Shown piece after piece: positions 41,650 through 51,272 of a stretch of DNA of 64,000 nt (positions within the stretch are counted from its first letter, which is position 1; every line of letters starts with the position of its first letter). Location: contig NZ_CAAHFB010000001.1 in assembly GCF_900880625.1 (NCBI RefSeq), positions 186,001-250,000 on the forward strand, in the 5' to 3' direction. The DNA is from Halorhabdus rudnickae (GTDB lineage: Archaea > Halobacteriota > Halobacteria > Halobacteriales > Haloarculaceae). Below the pieces are notes generated by a model. The model worked only from the letters and a program-made list of their open reading frames with translations, searched no databases and was not told where the DNA came from. Both the position numbers and the translations under genes were made by a program.

Positions 41650-42873
41650 ATGTCCTTCGAGGTACCACGCGGAGACGACTACGTCGAGGTCGATCTTCCC
41701 GAGTGCGACGTAACGATCGCCGAACTCCCCGGCGGTGAACCAGTCGATGTGCGCGAGGCGGCAGAGGCGGCCGTCGCCGATCCCCACGGCCCGCCACTGC
41801 GAGAGCGCGCAAGCGCCGACGACGAGGTCGCGATCGTCATCACAGACGTCACCCGGGATGCACCCGACGGCATTCTGGTCGATGTTCTCTTCGAGGAACT
41901 CGACGCCGCCGGCATCGATCGCGAGCAAGTTACTATCGTCCTCGGACTTGGACTCCATCGCCCGATGGACGACGCGGAAATCGAGGCCGAACTCGGTGAG
42001 TACGCCGACCTTGCGGAGAATCACGATCCCGACGACACCGTCACGCTCGGCGAAGTGAACGACGTCCCGATCGAGATATACTCCCCTGTCGCCGAGGCCG
42101 ATCTCGTGCTGACGACTGGCCAGAGCGAACCCCACCAGTACGCGGGCTTTTCCGGCGGCGCGAAGACGGTCATCATCGGCGCGGGCGGCGAATCCTTCAT
42201 CAAGTACACCCACGGACCGGACATGCTCAGCCAGGACGAAGTCAAGTTGGGCAAGATCGACGGCAACCCCTTCCGGGAGGCCGTCGAGGAGGCCGGCGAG
42301 TTGGTCGGCCTGGACTTCTGTCTGAACGTCACGCCCGGCCCCGACGGGTTCCTGGACGCCTCAGCGGGCGACTCGGGCGCTGTTGTCCGTGACCTCGCCG
42401 AGACCGCGCGCGAGGCCCTGGCCTTCGAGGTTGAGGGCGAATACGACGCCGTCGTCTCGGGCGTCGGCGCACCAAAGGACGCCCAGCTGTACCAGACGAC
42501 CCGCGGGATCACCTACGTCGTGCTCTCGGACGGTGCGCCTGTGAAGGAAGGGGGCCGAGTCGTCGTCCCCGCCGTGCTCGACGAGGGCTACGGCGCGGGC
42601 CGGGGCGAGGAACGCTTCTACGAGTGGCTCTCGGGGGCCGAGGACGCCGAGTCGGCCTATCAAGCGATGCTCGAAGGCTACGAACCCGGTGCCCAGCGGG
42701 GGTTCGTCACCGTTCGCTCGCTCCGACACGCCGACGCCTACATCACCAACAGCGAGGACCCCGAACTCGTCGAGGAGTGTCTGATGCACGCCGCCGAGTC
42801 CGTCGAGGACGCGATCGAACCCGGCAGCGACGTGCTCGTGGTCCCGAAGGCGCCAAAGACGCTGCTGGTCTGA
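41650..42873 (+). CDS. LarA-family nickel-dependent racemase/epimerase
   Basis: 407 aa. LarA landmarks are present: LGLHRPM (His that binds substrate), TGQSEPHQYAGFSGGAKTVI with the His and the lysine that holds the nickel-pincer cofactor, and the second His in IKYTHGP. The fold has the two Rossmann-like halves seen in DUF2088. LarA racemises lactate; relatives act on other hydroxy acids. The cofactor needs LarB, LarC and LarE, none of which are in the window. It stands alone, so the substrate is open. Confidence 0.85.
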   Translation: MSFEVPRGDDYVEVDLPECDVTIAELPGGEPVDVREAAEAAVADPHGPPLRERASADDEVAIVITDVTRDAPDGILVDVLFEELDAAGIDREQVTIVLGLGLHRPMDDAEIEAELGEYADLAENHDPDDTVTLGEVNDVPIEIYSPVAEADLVLTTGQSEPHQYAGFSGGAKTVIIGAGGESFIKYTHGPDMLSQDEVKLGKIDGNPFREAVEEAGELVGLDFCLNVTPGPDGFLDASAGDSGAVVRDLAETAREALAFEVEGEYDAVVSGVGAPKDAQLYQTTRGITYVVLSDGAPVKEGGRVVVPAVLDEGYGAGRGEERFYEWLSGAEDAESAYQAMLEGYEPGAQRGFVTVRSLRHADAYITNSEDPELVEECLMHAAESVEDAIEPGSDVLVVPKAPKTLLV

Positions 42874-42876
42874 GCG

Positions 42877-45627
42877 TTACTCCGCTGCGAACGCTTCCTC
42901 GGCGCCGTCCCCCTCGATCGCCTCCTGAACCCGTTCGTGGAACTCCTTGAGCACGGCCGACTCGTCTTCGGCCAGCACCACGTCGCTGGCCATCAGCGTC
43001 GCCAGGCCGAACGCACGCGGCGTCGGCGAGTCGACGCGGTGGTGGGCGATCTCGATCTCGCCGCGCTGTACGTCACCGAGCACGTCCTCGATTGCGTCGA
43101 CGTTGAGCTTGTCCTCGGTGATCTCTCGATAGGTCTCTTCGATGACGGCGAACTCCTTGAGGTCCTGGGCAAATCCGAGTAGCATCTCGCTGTTGACCTG
43201 CTGTTCGCTGGCGGACTTCTCGTAGCCCTTGTAGCGTTTGAGAATCATCAGCGAGCGCGTCGCGTTGATTCGGAAGTACCGCTGGAGAAGGTCAGTGCCG
43301 TCGAGGCTGACCCGAAGATCCGCCCGCACGGCCGCGGGATCGATCGATTCGAGCACGCCCACCACGTCGACCTTCCGGTTGAGCGGCATCGAGAGGGTGA
43401 AGCCGTGATCGGCGACGGCGACCTGGACGTTTGCGGTAGCCTCCTGGGCGACGCGGTAGGCCAGCAGCCGCGAGAGCCCGTCGTTGAACCGCCGACCGTA
43501 GTTAGAGTGAACGTAGTAGCGTCGCTCGTACTCCTCGCGGTCGCGTTCCTCCTCGATGACGAGCCGATCGCCTGTGCTGACACTCTCTTCCCCGCCGTAT
43601 CGGACCTGCTGGTCGAACATCGTGACGATAGCGCGGACGCTGTGCTCGTCGAGCGGAAACTCCCGCAGCCAGAGTCGAGCCGCCGACTGGCCGCCATTGT
43701 CGAGTTTCGCCAGCAACTCCCGCTGGAAGGTTAGGATTTCCCGGCCCAGATCGTAACTCAGCGGGAGGCGTTCGGAGTACCACGAGGGAACGGTCGGGCG
43801 CGCGCTCGTGTGATCGACGTAAACCTTCGATCCGCGGCGATAGCGGTACTCGAAGCGATCCCCGCCCAGCACGAACACGTCGCCCGATTCCAGCGTATCG
43901 AGATAGGATTCGTCGAGTTGGCCGACCCACTCGCTACCTCCCCTGGTGAGTACGTCACAGGTGAACGAGTCGGGTATCGTCCCGATGTTAGTCATGTAGA
44001 TGACCCGGGCGAGTCGGCCGCGCTTGCCGATCAGCGACTCGCCGACCGGATATTCCTCGTAGTGGTGCTCGCCGTCTGGTGGATCGTTCGTATCCCGCCA
44101 GATCTTCGCGTAGACGTTTTTGTCTTCCATTCCGGGGTAGTCGGCAGTGAGATAGCGGACCAGTTGCTCCCAGTCGTCGTCAGTGTAGTTCCGGTAGGGA
44201 TACGCTCGCCGGAGGATACCCGTGATTTCGGACTCCGGGCGGACCTCGTTGATTGCCATGCCGTAAACCTGCTGGGCGGCGACATCTTGTGCGCTTTCGG
44301 GGACAAACACTCGGTCGACGAACCCTTCCTCGGCCTTCTTGAGCATCACTGCACACTCGAGCAGTTCGTCGCGATCGAGCGCGATCACCCGGCCGGCGAC
44401 CGTCTCGCCGAGCTGGTGGCCGGCCCGTCCAACCCGCTGGAGCAGGGCCGCTACGGATTTGGGAGATCCTACCTGGACCACCAGATCGATGTGGGGCATA
44501 TCGATCCCGAGTTCGAGGCTGGTCGAGGTCGTCACCACGTCGACGTCGCCCGATTTCAGGTCGGACTCGATGGCCTCGCGTTTGTCCTTCGAGAGGCTGC
44601 CGTGATGACAGCCCGAGTTGGCCTGGTCGTAGGCGTCGAAGCGCTCCCGGAGGTTGTGGAGGACGCGTTCGGCCCCAGATCGGGTGTTCGTGAACACGAG
44701 CGTGTTCGTGTGGTCCTGAATGAGGCCGTGCAACTTGTCGTAGAAACGGTCGTTGATCGTCGATTGTGGCGTGTGGATGAGGTCGTCCGTCGGCGTCGTG
44801 AGCTCGATGTCGAACTCCCGGGCGAAACGCGCGTCGACGATCTCGTACTCCCGGCGTTCGCCGCCCGGCTGCTCGCGTCCGACGAGGAACTCCGCCATCG
44901 TCTCCAGGGGTTCGACCGTCGCCGAACACCCGATCCGCGTCGGGGAGTTCTCGGCCATCGCTTCCAGGCGCTCCAGGGAGACCGAGAGATGGGTTCCCCG
45001 CTTGTTGGCAGCGAGGCTGTGGATCTCGTCGACGATGACGTACTCGACGGTCTCGAGTTTTTGCTTGAATTTCGGGGAGTTCAACAAAATAGCGAGCGTC
45101 TCGGGCGTCGTATTGAGAATATGCGGCGTCTCGTCGAGCATCGCCTGTCGCTCGCTGTCGTCGGTATCGCCGTGGCGGATCGCGTGACGGAGTTCGACGT
45201 CCTCACCGCGATTGTCGAGTTTAGCCGTGATCTGCGAGAGGGGGACTTCGAGGTTGCGGTGGATGTCGTTGGCGAGACTCTTCAGTGGCGAGATATACAG
45301 ACAGTAGACGGAGTTCTCCAGCCCGTCTTCGCGATCCCGGTCGAACAGTTCGTTGATGATCGCGGCGAAGCTGGCCTGGGTCTTGCCCGAACCCGTCGGT
45401 GCGGCGATCAGCGCGTTCTCGCCCTCATGGATGTACGGGATTGCCTCCTTCTGTGGTGGGGTGAAAAAGCCGCCATTGTCGGGGATGTACGGGCCAAACG
45501 CTTCGATCCACCACTCCCCGACGACCGGCTCGAACAGCTCCAGGACGTCACCGTCGTCGATCGGCACGGCCTCGGGATCGAACCCGAGATCGACGCCCGC
45601 GTCTGCGAGCCGTTCCCGTCCTCTCAT
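42877..45627 (-). CDS. Lhr-type superfamily 2 helicase
   Basis: 916 aa from ATG 45627 (MRGRERLADAG); an upstream start adds 13 residues. Motifs: Q-like FFTPPQKEAIP, Walker A APTGSGKT, DEIH box (VIVDEIHSLAANKRG), SATVEPL, the motif IV-VI block TNTRSGAERVLHNLRER, TSLELGIDMP and QRVGRAGHQ. A winged-helix and Lhr-specific C-terminal part follow (about 450 onward). It unwinds DNA at stalled forks in archaea. Converges with larA, 3 nt apart. Confidence 0.92.
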   Translation of the reverse strand: MRGRERLADAGVDLGFDPEAVPIDDGDVLELFEPVVGEWWIEAFGPYIPDNGGFFTPPQKEAIPYIHEGENALIAAPTGSGKTQASFAAIINELFDRDREDGLENSVYCLYISPLKSLANDIHRNLEVPLSQITAKLDNRGEDVELRHAIRHGDTDDSERQAMLDETPHILNTTPETLAILLNSPKFKQKLETVEYVIVDEIHSLAANKRGTHLSVSLERLEAMAENSPTRIGCSATVEPLETMAEFLVGREQPGGERREYEIVDARFAREFDIELTTPTDDLIHTPQSTINDRFYDKLHGLIQDHTNTLVFTNTRSGAERVLHNLRERFDAYDQANSGCHHGSLSKDKREAIESDLKSGDVDVVTTSTSLELGIDMPHIDLVVQVGSPKSVAALLQRVGRAGHQLGETVAGRVIALDRDELLECAVMLKKAEEGFVDRVFVPESAQDVAAQQVYGMAINEVRPESEITGILRRAYPYRNYTDDDWEQLVRYLTADYPGMEDKNVYAKIWRDTNDPPDGEHHYEEYPVGESLIGKRGRLARVIYMTNIGTIPDSFTCDVLTRGGSEWVGQLDESYLDTLESGDVFVLGGDRFEYRYRRGSKVYVDHTSARPTVPSWYSERLPLSYDLGREILTFQRELLAKLDNGGQSAARLWLREFPLDEHSVRAIVTMFDQQVRYGGEESVSTGDRLVIEEERDREEYERRYYVHSNYGRRFNDGLSRLLAYRVAQEATANVQVAVADHGFTLSMPLNRKVDVVGVLESIDPAAVRADLRVSLDGTDLLQRYFRINATRSLMILKRYKGYEKSASEQQVNSEMLLGFAQDLKEFAVIEETYREITEDKLNVDAIEDVLGDVQRGEIEIAHHRVDSPTPRAFGLATLMASDVVLAEDESAVLKEFHERVQEAIEGDGAEEAFAAE

Positions 45628-45686
45628 CGGATCAGTCGATCTAACGAACCGGATCGCCTTGTGCACTCGGGTCGATCGTGGTCGGA

Positions 45687-46628
45687 TCAGGCCAGCGCCA
45701 CGTATGCGACAGCGAACGCGAACAGTGCCAGGGTGATCGCCGCCAATCCTGTCAGCACGAACGTCAGTCCACCGGTGATGGTCCAGGGTCGATCGCGGCT
45801 GATCACGCCTGTGAGTCCGACTGGGAGGATAGTCGCGACGAAGGGGACGGCATTATCGACGCTGGCTCCGTTCAGGACGAACGCCATCGGTGCATAGACG
45901 ACGCCGAGAACGGCACCGACGTGGACGTGGCGCCGTGGATCGATGCCGAGTGCCGCAACGGCGACCACCAGCCCGAACCAGATGACCGCCAGTTCCGTTC
46001 CGAACGCCAGCAGGAGGTTCGATGTCGGGTCCACGAACGGTTCGACACGGTTCGCGATCGGCACGATGTCAAGTGGGGCGAAAAAGGCCGGCGGCTCACC
46101 CGTCAACAGGTCGGTGAACGGATGGACGACCAGACCGAGCAGAGAAGCCCCGAAAATTTCTCGCGGGGAGAGTCCCACTTCGTCGGCGACCGTAGCGACG
46201 ACGACCCCGAAGGTGGCGAACAGCACCATCACGGTGCCACCGACTGGACCGTCCGCTACCGCGGCGAAGAGGACGATTCCGGACAGGGCTAGCCAGCCCA
46301 TCCAGCGACGGACTGCCCACAGGGCGAACCCGAGACTGGCGACGACTGCGACGAGCAGCGAGTGTGTCGTCGTCCGGTGGCGGTCACTTGTGGCGGCCCA
46401 GAAGTGATCGAACGCCGTCGACCCGTCCGGGAGCGAGACGACCTGGAACGCGGCGTGAACGACGTCGATGTCCGGTAACGAGGCGAACAGCGCCGCTGCG
46501 AGGCCGACGGCGACGGCATACCGGAGTGGAATCCTCCCCGAGATGATAGACGGTCCGGCCTCGGATCCGAAGCGTCGTGCGAGTATCGTCGCGAGACCGA
46601 ACGCGAGGAAGGCGTGACCGACGAACAC
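45687..46628 (-). CDS. Membrane-bound metal-dependent hydrolase-like protein (YdjM-type)
   Basis: 313 aa from GTG 46628 (VFVGHAFLAFGLAT); the frame continues up to 46703, but that would run into the preceding gene. It has several membrane segments. The metal-site pattern of YdjM/LexA-binding membrane hydrolases is present: an early GHAF, PDIDVVHA, and DRHRTTTHSLL; later VHPFTDLLTGEP. In bacteria these proteins are SOS-linked or phospholipase-like; the reaction is not established. Third of three membrane genes on this strand. Confidence 0.78.
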   Translation of the reverse strand: MFVGHAFLAFGLATILARRFGSEAGPSIISGRIPLRYAVAVGLAAALFASLPDIDVVHAAFQVVSLPDGSTAFDHFWAATSDRHRTTTHSLLVAVVASLGFALWAVRRWMGWLALSGIVLFAAVADGPVGGTVMVLFATFGVVVATVADEVGLSPREIFGASLLGLVVHPFTDLLTGEPPAFFAPLDIVPIANRVEPFVDPTSNLLLAFGTELAVIWFGLVVAVAALGIDPRRHVHVGAVLGVVYAPMAFVLNGASVDNAVPFVATILPVGLTGVISRDRPWTITGGLTFVLTGLAAITLALFAFAVAYVALA

Positions 46629-46659
46629 GGCGGGACTTGGCGGCCGGGGTATATGAACG

Positions 46660-47334
46660 TCACTCCCGGGGCGATCCGGAATCGACGTCGATACCCGCTG
46701 CATCGAGGATCTGCGTGACGAAATCGTTGAGATAGACCGTGCCCCACGCCGCCACGATAGCCGCCCCGATCGTATTGAATATCAGATCCTTCATCGTGTC
46801 CTCCAGGCCGTACTGGGTCAACACCGGCGAGCCGCCGATGACGGTGGCGGCAGCGCTCGTCGTGAATTCGATGATCTCCCAGACGACACCGAAGGCCAGC
46901 ACGAACATGAGGATGAACACGAAGACGAACCGGTCGGGTAGGTGGACATCCGGCCAGTGTTCGTCGAGCGCCCGTGTCGTGGCGTACCCGACCCCGGCGA
47001 CGATCGACGCCGATAGCGCGTGAGTGACGTGGTCGTATCCGGGAATGGACCGGTAGAAACCTTCCCCGCCCGGAATACCGACAGTTCCCAGTGAGTGAAG
47101 GAAGACGGCGGTCGTGATCCAGAGCGTCAGCCGGGGATCCATCGAAACGCTGTAGTCTCGTTCGAGCAGCGGCGGGATCTGCAGGACGGCCAGCCCGATC
47201 GCGGCGTTGACCGAGATGCCCACCGAGCGTCGTTCGAGGCCGATGAACAGCAGGCCGATCAGAACGATCTCCATCGCCCAGGTGAGCTGCCGTTGTCGTC
47301 GTTCTTCGAGGCGGAGCCGTCGGAGGATGCTCAC
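46660..47334 (-). CDS. DUF2238/YjdF-like membrane protein
   Basis: 224 aa, six predicted helices. The family pattern DHVTHALSASIVAGVGY and FGVVWEIIEFTTS is kept, with Asp/His and Trp-Glu in the membrane. It overlaps the upstream gene by ATGA (47331-47334), and both appear related in layout. Function unknown. Confidence 0.75.
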   Translation of the reverse strand: MSILRRLRLEERRQRQLTWAMEIVLIGLLFIGLERRSVGISVNAAIGLAVLQIPPLLERDYSVSMDPRLTLWITTAVFLHSLGTVGIPGGEGFYRSIPGYDHVTHALSASIVAGVGYATTRALDEHWPDVHLPDRFVFVFILMFVLAFGVVWEIIEFTTSAAATVIGGSPVLTQYGLEDTMKDLIFNTIGAAIVAAWGTVYLNDFVTQILDAAGIDVDSGSPRE

Positions 47335-47951
47335 GCGTTCTCACCCTCCGGTTGCCGGACGCCGACGTATCGTCGGACGTACAGTTCGAAGACGAGACCG
47401 GCGAGGAGGCCGGCGACAGCCGAAGCGACGAACTCCCACATGAGGGATTCCTCGATGACGCCCTCACTGCGTGTGGGATCGAGCAGGAGCGTGGTTCCGA
47501 GGTACAGGTCAGACAACCACCGTGAGACAGCCCACAACCCGGCGAAAGCGAGCGTCGACACGACGACGAACAGCAGCGCGAACTGGTAGTTCATATCGAC
47601 CTCCGTGAACAGTTGTAGCTCCACGGCGACGATCAACGCGAGTGCGGCCACCGAGAGGTACGTGGCGACTTCCCGGAAGGCGACGTTCACCCCAAAGGTA
47701 TAGCCAAGCAGTGGCAACGCGGCGAGGACGAACACTTCCCAGGGGATCATCACGAGTGGGTCACGCCGAACGGCAGGCGGCAGGATCGCCAACCCGCCGA
47801 CGACTGCGGCGAAGACTGCCCACAGCAGGTTCCCGAGTAGAACGTTCCCCAGAGCCGTCAGTGCGATGATCCCGACCAGGCCCCATCCAAGTGCAGCGTT
47901 GATCCGTGACCGTCGTAATAGTGACGCCAGATCAGAGGCAGGCGATTCCAT
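47331..47951 (-). CDS. Membrane protein, YjdF-like paralogue
   Basis: 206 aa with six hydrophobic segments. It shares with its downstream neighbour the order of helices and the MNYQFALLFVVVSTLAFAGLW and LMWEFVASAVAGLL segments (Trp-Glu pair), but with no DxxxH motif. This suggests an old duplication in which one copy diverged. Translationally coupled to that neighbour (ATGA overlap). Function unknown. Confidence 0.7.
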   Translation of the reverse strand: MESPASDLASLLRRSRINAALGWGLVGIIALTALGNVLLGNLLWAVFAAVVGGLAILPPAVRRDPLVMIPWEVFVLAALPLLGYTFGVNVAFREVATYLSVAALALIVAVELQLFTEVDMNYQFALLFVVVSTLAFAGLWAVSRWLSDLYLGTTLLLDPTRSEGVIEESLMWEFVASAVAGLLAGLVFELYVRRYVGVRQPEGENA

Positions 47952-48022
47952 GTCCGGTGATCGAACGCCGGTAGGGAAAAACTACCTCTCTGTTCGGTGG
48001 TCGTGGCGACGGGCGTGAGGAC

Positions 48023-48301
48023 TCACTCCCGGAGATCGTTCAGCCGCTCGGCGAGTTCGATGTCGGCGGCGGTGATCCCGCCGGCGTCGTGAGTCGTCAG
48101 TCGGACATCGACCTCCCGCCAGCCGATCGTCATCTCCGGGTGGTGAAACGCTTCCTGGGCGAGACCGCCAGCGGCTGCCGCAAAGCCGACACCGTCAAGG
48201 TAGGCGTCGAACTCGAACGTCCGAACGATCTCGTCGCCGTCGCGCTCCCAGTCGGTCGGGAGCTGTGCTTCGATCTCTTCGTCGGCAAGCAGGTCTGTCA
48301 T
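48023..48301 (-). CDS. Pterin-4a-carbinolamine dehydratase (PCD/DCoH)
   Basis: 92 aa from ATG 48301 (MTDLLADEEIEAQLPTDW). The active-site motif appears as EAFHHPEMTIGWREVDVRLTTHD, with the H-H-P-x(n)-W and T-H pattern. PCD dehydrates the hydroxylated pterin made by aromatic amino-acid hydroxylases or acts in molybdopterin-linked pathways. Full length for the family. A single gene; the ~130 bp before hemA hold nothing else. Confidence 0.92.
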   Translation of the reverse strand: MTDLLADEEIEAQLPTDWERDGDEIVRTFEFDAYLDGVGFAAAAGGLAQEAFHHPEMTIGWREVDVRLTTHDAGGITAADIELAERLNDLRE

Positions 48302-48432
48302 ACGTAGACGCACGTCATTCGGCCAAAAGAACGTTCTGACGGGGGCGAAAGCGCCCGGATCGTCTCTGCTCCCGGGATTCCAGCCCGGTTGGGCACCGGT
48401 GGATCTCAGTTAGCGACGGACCCGCTCGCAGA

Positions 48433-49749
48433 TCAGTCGTCGTCGGCGATGGCCGAGAGCCGCTCGTGGATTTTTCCCTCGGTCGTTGATATCGACGGCG
48501 GTGCGTCCTCACCGCCGAAGTTGGGGTCGAACAGCCGCAGGGCGGTGTCGATCGTTGTCCAGTCGTCCTCTTCGGCGGCGTCCCGAAGGGACTCGGTCGG
48601 CGCGGCGAGCAACTGGTTGACCAGCGAGTCGGCCATCGCCTCGACAACCTCGCGTTGTTCGGCGTCGAGGTCCAGTTTGCCGAAAGCGTCCTGTAGCTCC
48701 CGTGATTTCACCCGTTCGGCACCCTCGTACATACTCGAGATGACATCGTCGGCTCGGGTACGCTTATATCTGGTGAGCAGATGTTCGTACTCGGTTTCGA
48801 TGATAGTCTCGACCTTCTCTGCGGCCACCTCGCGGCTGGCTCGCGTCTCGGCGGTCACGGCCTCGAGGTCGTCGAGGTCGAAGACGTCGATCCCGTCGAA
48901 GTCATCCGCTTCTGGGGTGACGTCCCGCGGCTGTCCAATGTCGACGATGACTGTCTGGCCGGCCCCCGCGAAGGCGTCGGTCTCGAGGATCGGCTCTGGG
49001 CTGGCGGTCGCCGTGACAACGAGATCGACACCTTCGAGTGCTGACTGAAGCGCGTCCAGTCCGATCGCAGTCCCCGAAACGTCGACAGTCGAGGTGACGT
49101 GTTCGGCGTGGGGCACCGTCCGGTTGGCCACCATCATGTCCTCGATGCCAGCCCGTGCGTCGAGGGCTTTGGCCGCCAGCGTGGCGATCTCTCCGGCGCC
49201 GACGATCAGTGCCGTCGCCCCGTTCAGGTCACACTCTCGGTCGGCGAGTTCGACGGCTGCGCTCCCCAGCGAGACGACTCCCTCGTTGATGGCCGTCTCC
49301 GTACGGGCGCGCTCGCCGACGTGGATCGCCTTCGTGACGGCTTCCTCGAGGACTGGCCCGAGCCCGTCGACGTGCCGGGCGTCCTCGTAGGCGTCTCGTA
49401 CTTGTCCGAGTATCTGATCCTCGCCCGGCACGAGTGATTCCAGTCCGGCGGCGACGCTCAGGAGATGGCGCAGACTCTCTTCGTGTCCCATCTCGACAAT
49501 TGCTGACTTTGGAACGTCTGATATCGGCGTTTCGAGTGCTTTCGACCCTACGTTTGGGTCCTCGGTAACGACGTATCGCTCGGCCCGGTTGCACGTCTGG
49601 ATCACGAAGGCCTCGGCTACTTCCGGGGTTTCGAGAAGTCTCTCGACAGCCGAACGTTGGTTGTCGGCCGACGCCGAATCAATGTCCTCGACATCCGCGT
49701 GTTGATGGGCGACGCTGATGCCGGAAACGACGGCTGGCTCTCGCGTCAC
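48433..49749 (-). CDS. hemA: Glutamyl-tRNA reductase
   Basis: 438 aa. Catalytic Cys lies in VIQTCNRAERY (about residue 52). The substrate helix segment ESLVPGEDQILGQVRDAYEDA and the NADPH loop ALIVGAGEIATLAAKAL follow, and a C-terminal dimerisation helix ends the chain. It makes glutamate-1-semialdehyde from glutamyl-tRNA, the first step in haem synthesis. The start overlaps the stop of the upstream gene by ATGA, a coupling common in archaea that join early tetrapyrrole synthesis to sirohaem formation. Confidence 0.95.
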   Translation of the reverse strand: MTREPAVVSGISVAHQHADVEDIDSASADNQRSAVERLLETPEVAEAFVIQTCNRAERYVVTEDPNVGSKALETPISDVPKSAIVEMGHEESLRHLLSVAAGLESLVPGEDQILGQVRDAYEDARHVDGLGPVLEEAVTKAIHVGERARTETAINEGVVSLGSAAVELADRECDLNGATALIVGAGEIATLAAKALDARAGIEDMMVANRTVPHAEHVTSTVDVSGTAIGLDALQSALEGVDLVVTATASPEPILETDAFAGAGQTVIVDIGQPRDVTPEADDFDGIDVFDLDDLEAVTAETRASREVAAEKVETIIETEYEHLLTRYKRTRADDVISSMYEGAERVKSRELQDAFGKLDLDAEQREVVEAMADSLVNQLLAAPTESLRDAAEEDDWTTIDTALRLFDPNFGGEDAPPSISTTEGKIHERLSAIADDD

Positions 49750-50399
49750 GCTGTATCACCGATCGCGTCAGAGATCACGCTTACTGCTCTCTTCCGTGGG
49801 TTGGACCCGCTGGTATCTAAAGCCTTCCAAACCCCCTCCGTCTTGACGATGTCGCGGAGCACTTCACGCCGGGTCGCTGGATCGACGTCCCGATCGTGCA
49901 ATTCCGTCCGCAACTCACCCGACAGGTCGGCCATCGCCCCTGCCTGGTCGACGTACGGATCGTCCTCGAGATGTTCACGGAGGACGCGGCTCAGCGCTGG
50001 ACTCGTCCCCCCCGTTGCGATGGCCACGGTGACGGGATCGCGCCGGATCGTCGCCGGGACGACGACACTCCCTCTCCTACGAGGCCCGCTCTCGTCGGTC
50101 CGGTTGACCAGAATATCCCGATCGCGTGCGGCCGACTCGATCGTAGCGTTGAGTGGTTCGTCGTCTGTGGCGGCGACGACGAGTACTGGTTCGAGGCGAT
50201 CGAGCCACGCTGTCACGGCCTCCGCATCGGGTTCGGCTCGTACCAATTGCGCATCGCCGAAGTCGGTGTCGGCGAATGCCGGACTGAGAACGGTCACCTC
50301 GGCTTCGCTGGCGAACCGTCGGGCTTTCCTGGCACCGACGCTGCCGCCGCCGAAGACCAGCACTCGTTCGCCCGTAAAATCGTGAAACAATGGGATCAT
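49746..50399 (-). CDS. Precorrin-2 dehydrogenase / sirohydrochlorin ferrochelatase-like (MET8 family)
   Basis: 217 aa. NAD-binding start VLVFGGGSVGARKARRF, then TVLSPAF, VVAATDDEPLN, VNRTDES and the symmetric dimer part (SVVVPATIRRDPVTVAIATGGTSPALSRVLREHLE). It oxidises precorrin-2 to sirohydrochlorin, feeding sirohaem and, in archaea, haem through the alternative pathway. It precedes hemA with an ATGA overlap. Confidence 0.92.
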   Translation of the reverse strand: MIPLFHDFTGERVLVFGGGSVGARKARRFASEAEVTVLSPAFADTDFGDAQLVRAEPDAEAVTAWLDRLEPVLVVAATDDEPLNATIESAARDRDILVNRTDESGPRRRGSVVVPATIRRDPVTVAIATGGTSPALSRVLREHLEDDPYVDQAGAMADLSGELRTELHDRDVDPATRREVLRDIVKTEGVWKALDTSGSNPRKRAVSVISDAIGDTA

Positions 50400-50494
50400 T
50401 CGTCACCTAGATGATTGTGCGGGGGAGTCCGTACGTCCCGAACGCTTTGGCTTACTGTCTGAGTCCGACCATCATAAGACTCGTGGCGAACGTC

Positions 50495-50893
50495 TCAGGG
50501 TGCTTCGATGTCGATGACTTCGTGGCCAGCCTCGCGGAGATCCGAGAGGATCGCGTCCGTTTCGGCACTGTCCTCGTAGTAGAAGACGACGTCGAAGGTT
50601 CCCTCCCGCAGGAGCTGCTGGCACTCCCAGACGAACTCGTCGCCTTCGATCGTCAGTCCCTGGTGTTGGTTGAGGCCGAACTCCGGGTCGTCGGTGCCCG
50701 AGTAGACGTACGTATCGGCGTCCGTCTCTGCGTGTTCGGCGATGGTGTCGCCGACCTGGAGGGTCACCCGGTTGAGTTGGGCCTCCTGGTCGCCTGTCAG
50801 GTCAGTCTCGACGATCAGGCCCCGAAGTTCGATCTCACCGGGTTCGAGAAGTTGTCTCGTCCGTTCGACGAGATCGCCGTCAGTACCGTTCAT
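50495..50893 (-). CDS. DUF5778-type haloarchaeal protein
   Basis: 132 aa from ATG 50893 (MNGTDGDLVERTRQLLEP). A strand-rich protein with conserved-looking ELRGLIVETDLTGDQEAQLNR and EFVWECQQLLREGTFDVVFYYED parts. The family name is from memory of this layout. No signal, no membrane segment. Function unknown. The 180 bp between this and the csp pair has no gene. Confidence 0.7.
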   Translation of the reverse strand: MNGTDGDLVERTRQLLEPGEIELRGLIVETDLTGDQEAQLNRVTLQVGDTIAEHAETDADTYVYSGTDDPEFGLNQHQGLTIEGDEFVWECQQLLREGTFDVVFYYEDSAETDAILSDLREAGHEVIDIEAP

Positions 50894-51075
50894 ACTTGTC
50901 TTGTCCGCCCCGTGAGTAATACGACTCACGATCCGACGCCGGGTTCCGCCTGTCGGGACATCTCGGTCGCCAACCGCCAGCGACAGAGCTACCGCTGGTG
51001 GGTGTCGAGAGCGGAAGAAGGCGGGCGGAACCCGCCGTCAACCGTGTTTACTCGTGGGAACCGCCCCGACTGCGT

Positions 51076-51270
51076 TTACAGTCGCGTGAGGTTCGTCGCA
51101 CGCGGGCCTTTCTCGGCTTCCTCGATCTCGAATTCGACTTCCTGCCCCTCCTCGAGGTCAGGGCCGCCGATGTCTTCCATGTGGAAGAACACGTCGTCGT
51201 CGGCGTCGTCGGTCTCGATGAAGCCGTAGCCGCCCGTGTCGTTGAAGAAGTCCACGGTGCCTGTCGCCAT
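51076..51270 (-). CDS. cspA: Cold-shock protein, second tandem copy
   Basis: 64 aa. RNP1 ([19 protein letters not shown]) and RNP2 (DVFFHMEDI) motifs are complete; the rest follows the five-strand CSD barrel ([29 protein letters not shown]). It binds single-stranded nucleic acid as an RNA chaperone. It starts 2 nt after the stop of the first copy and differs at only a few residues, so they are a recent or constrained duplication. Confidence 0.94.
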   Translation of the reverse strand: MATGTVDFFNDTGGYGFIETDDADDDVFFHMEDIGGPDLEEGQEVEFEIEEAEKGPRATNLTRL

Positions 51271-51272
51271 GG

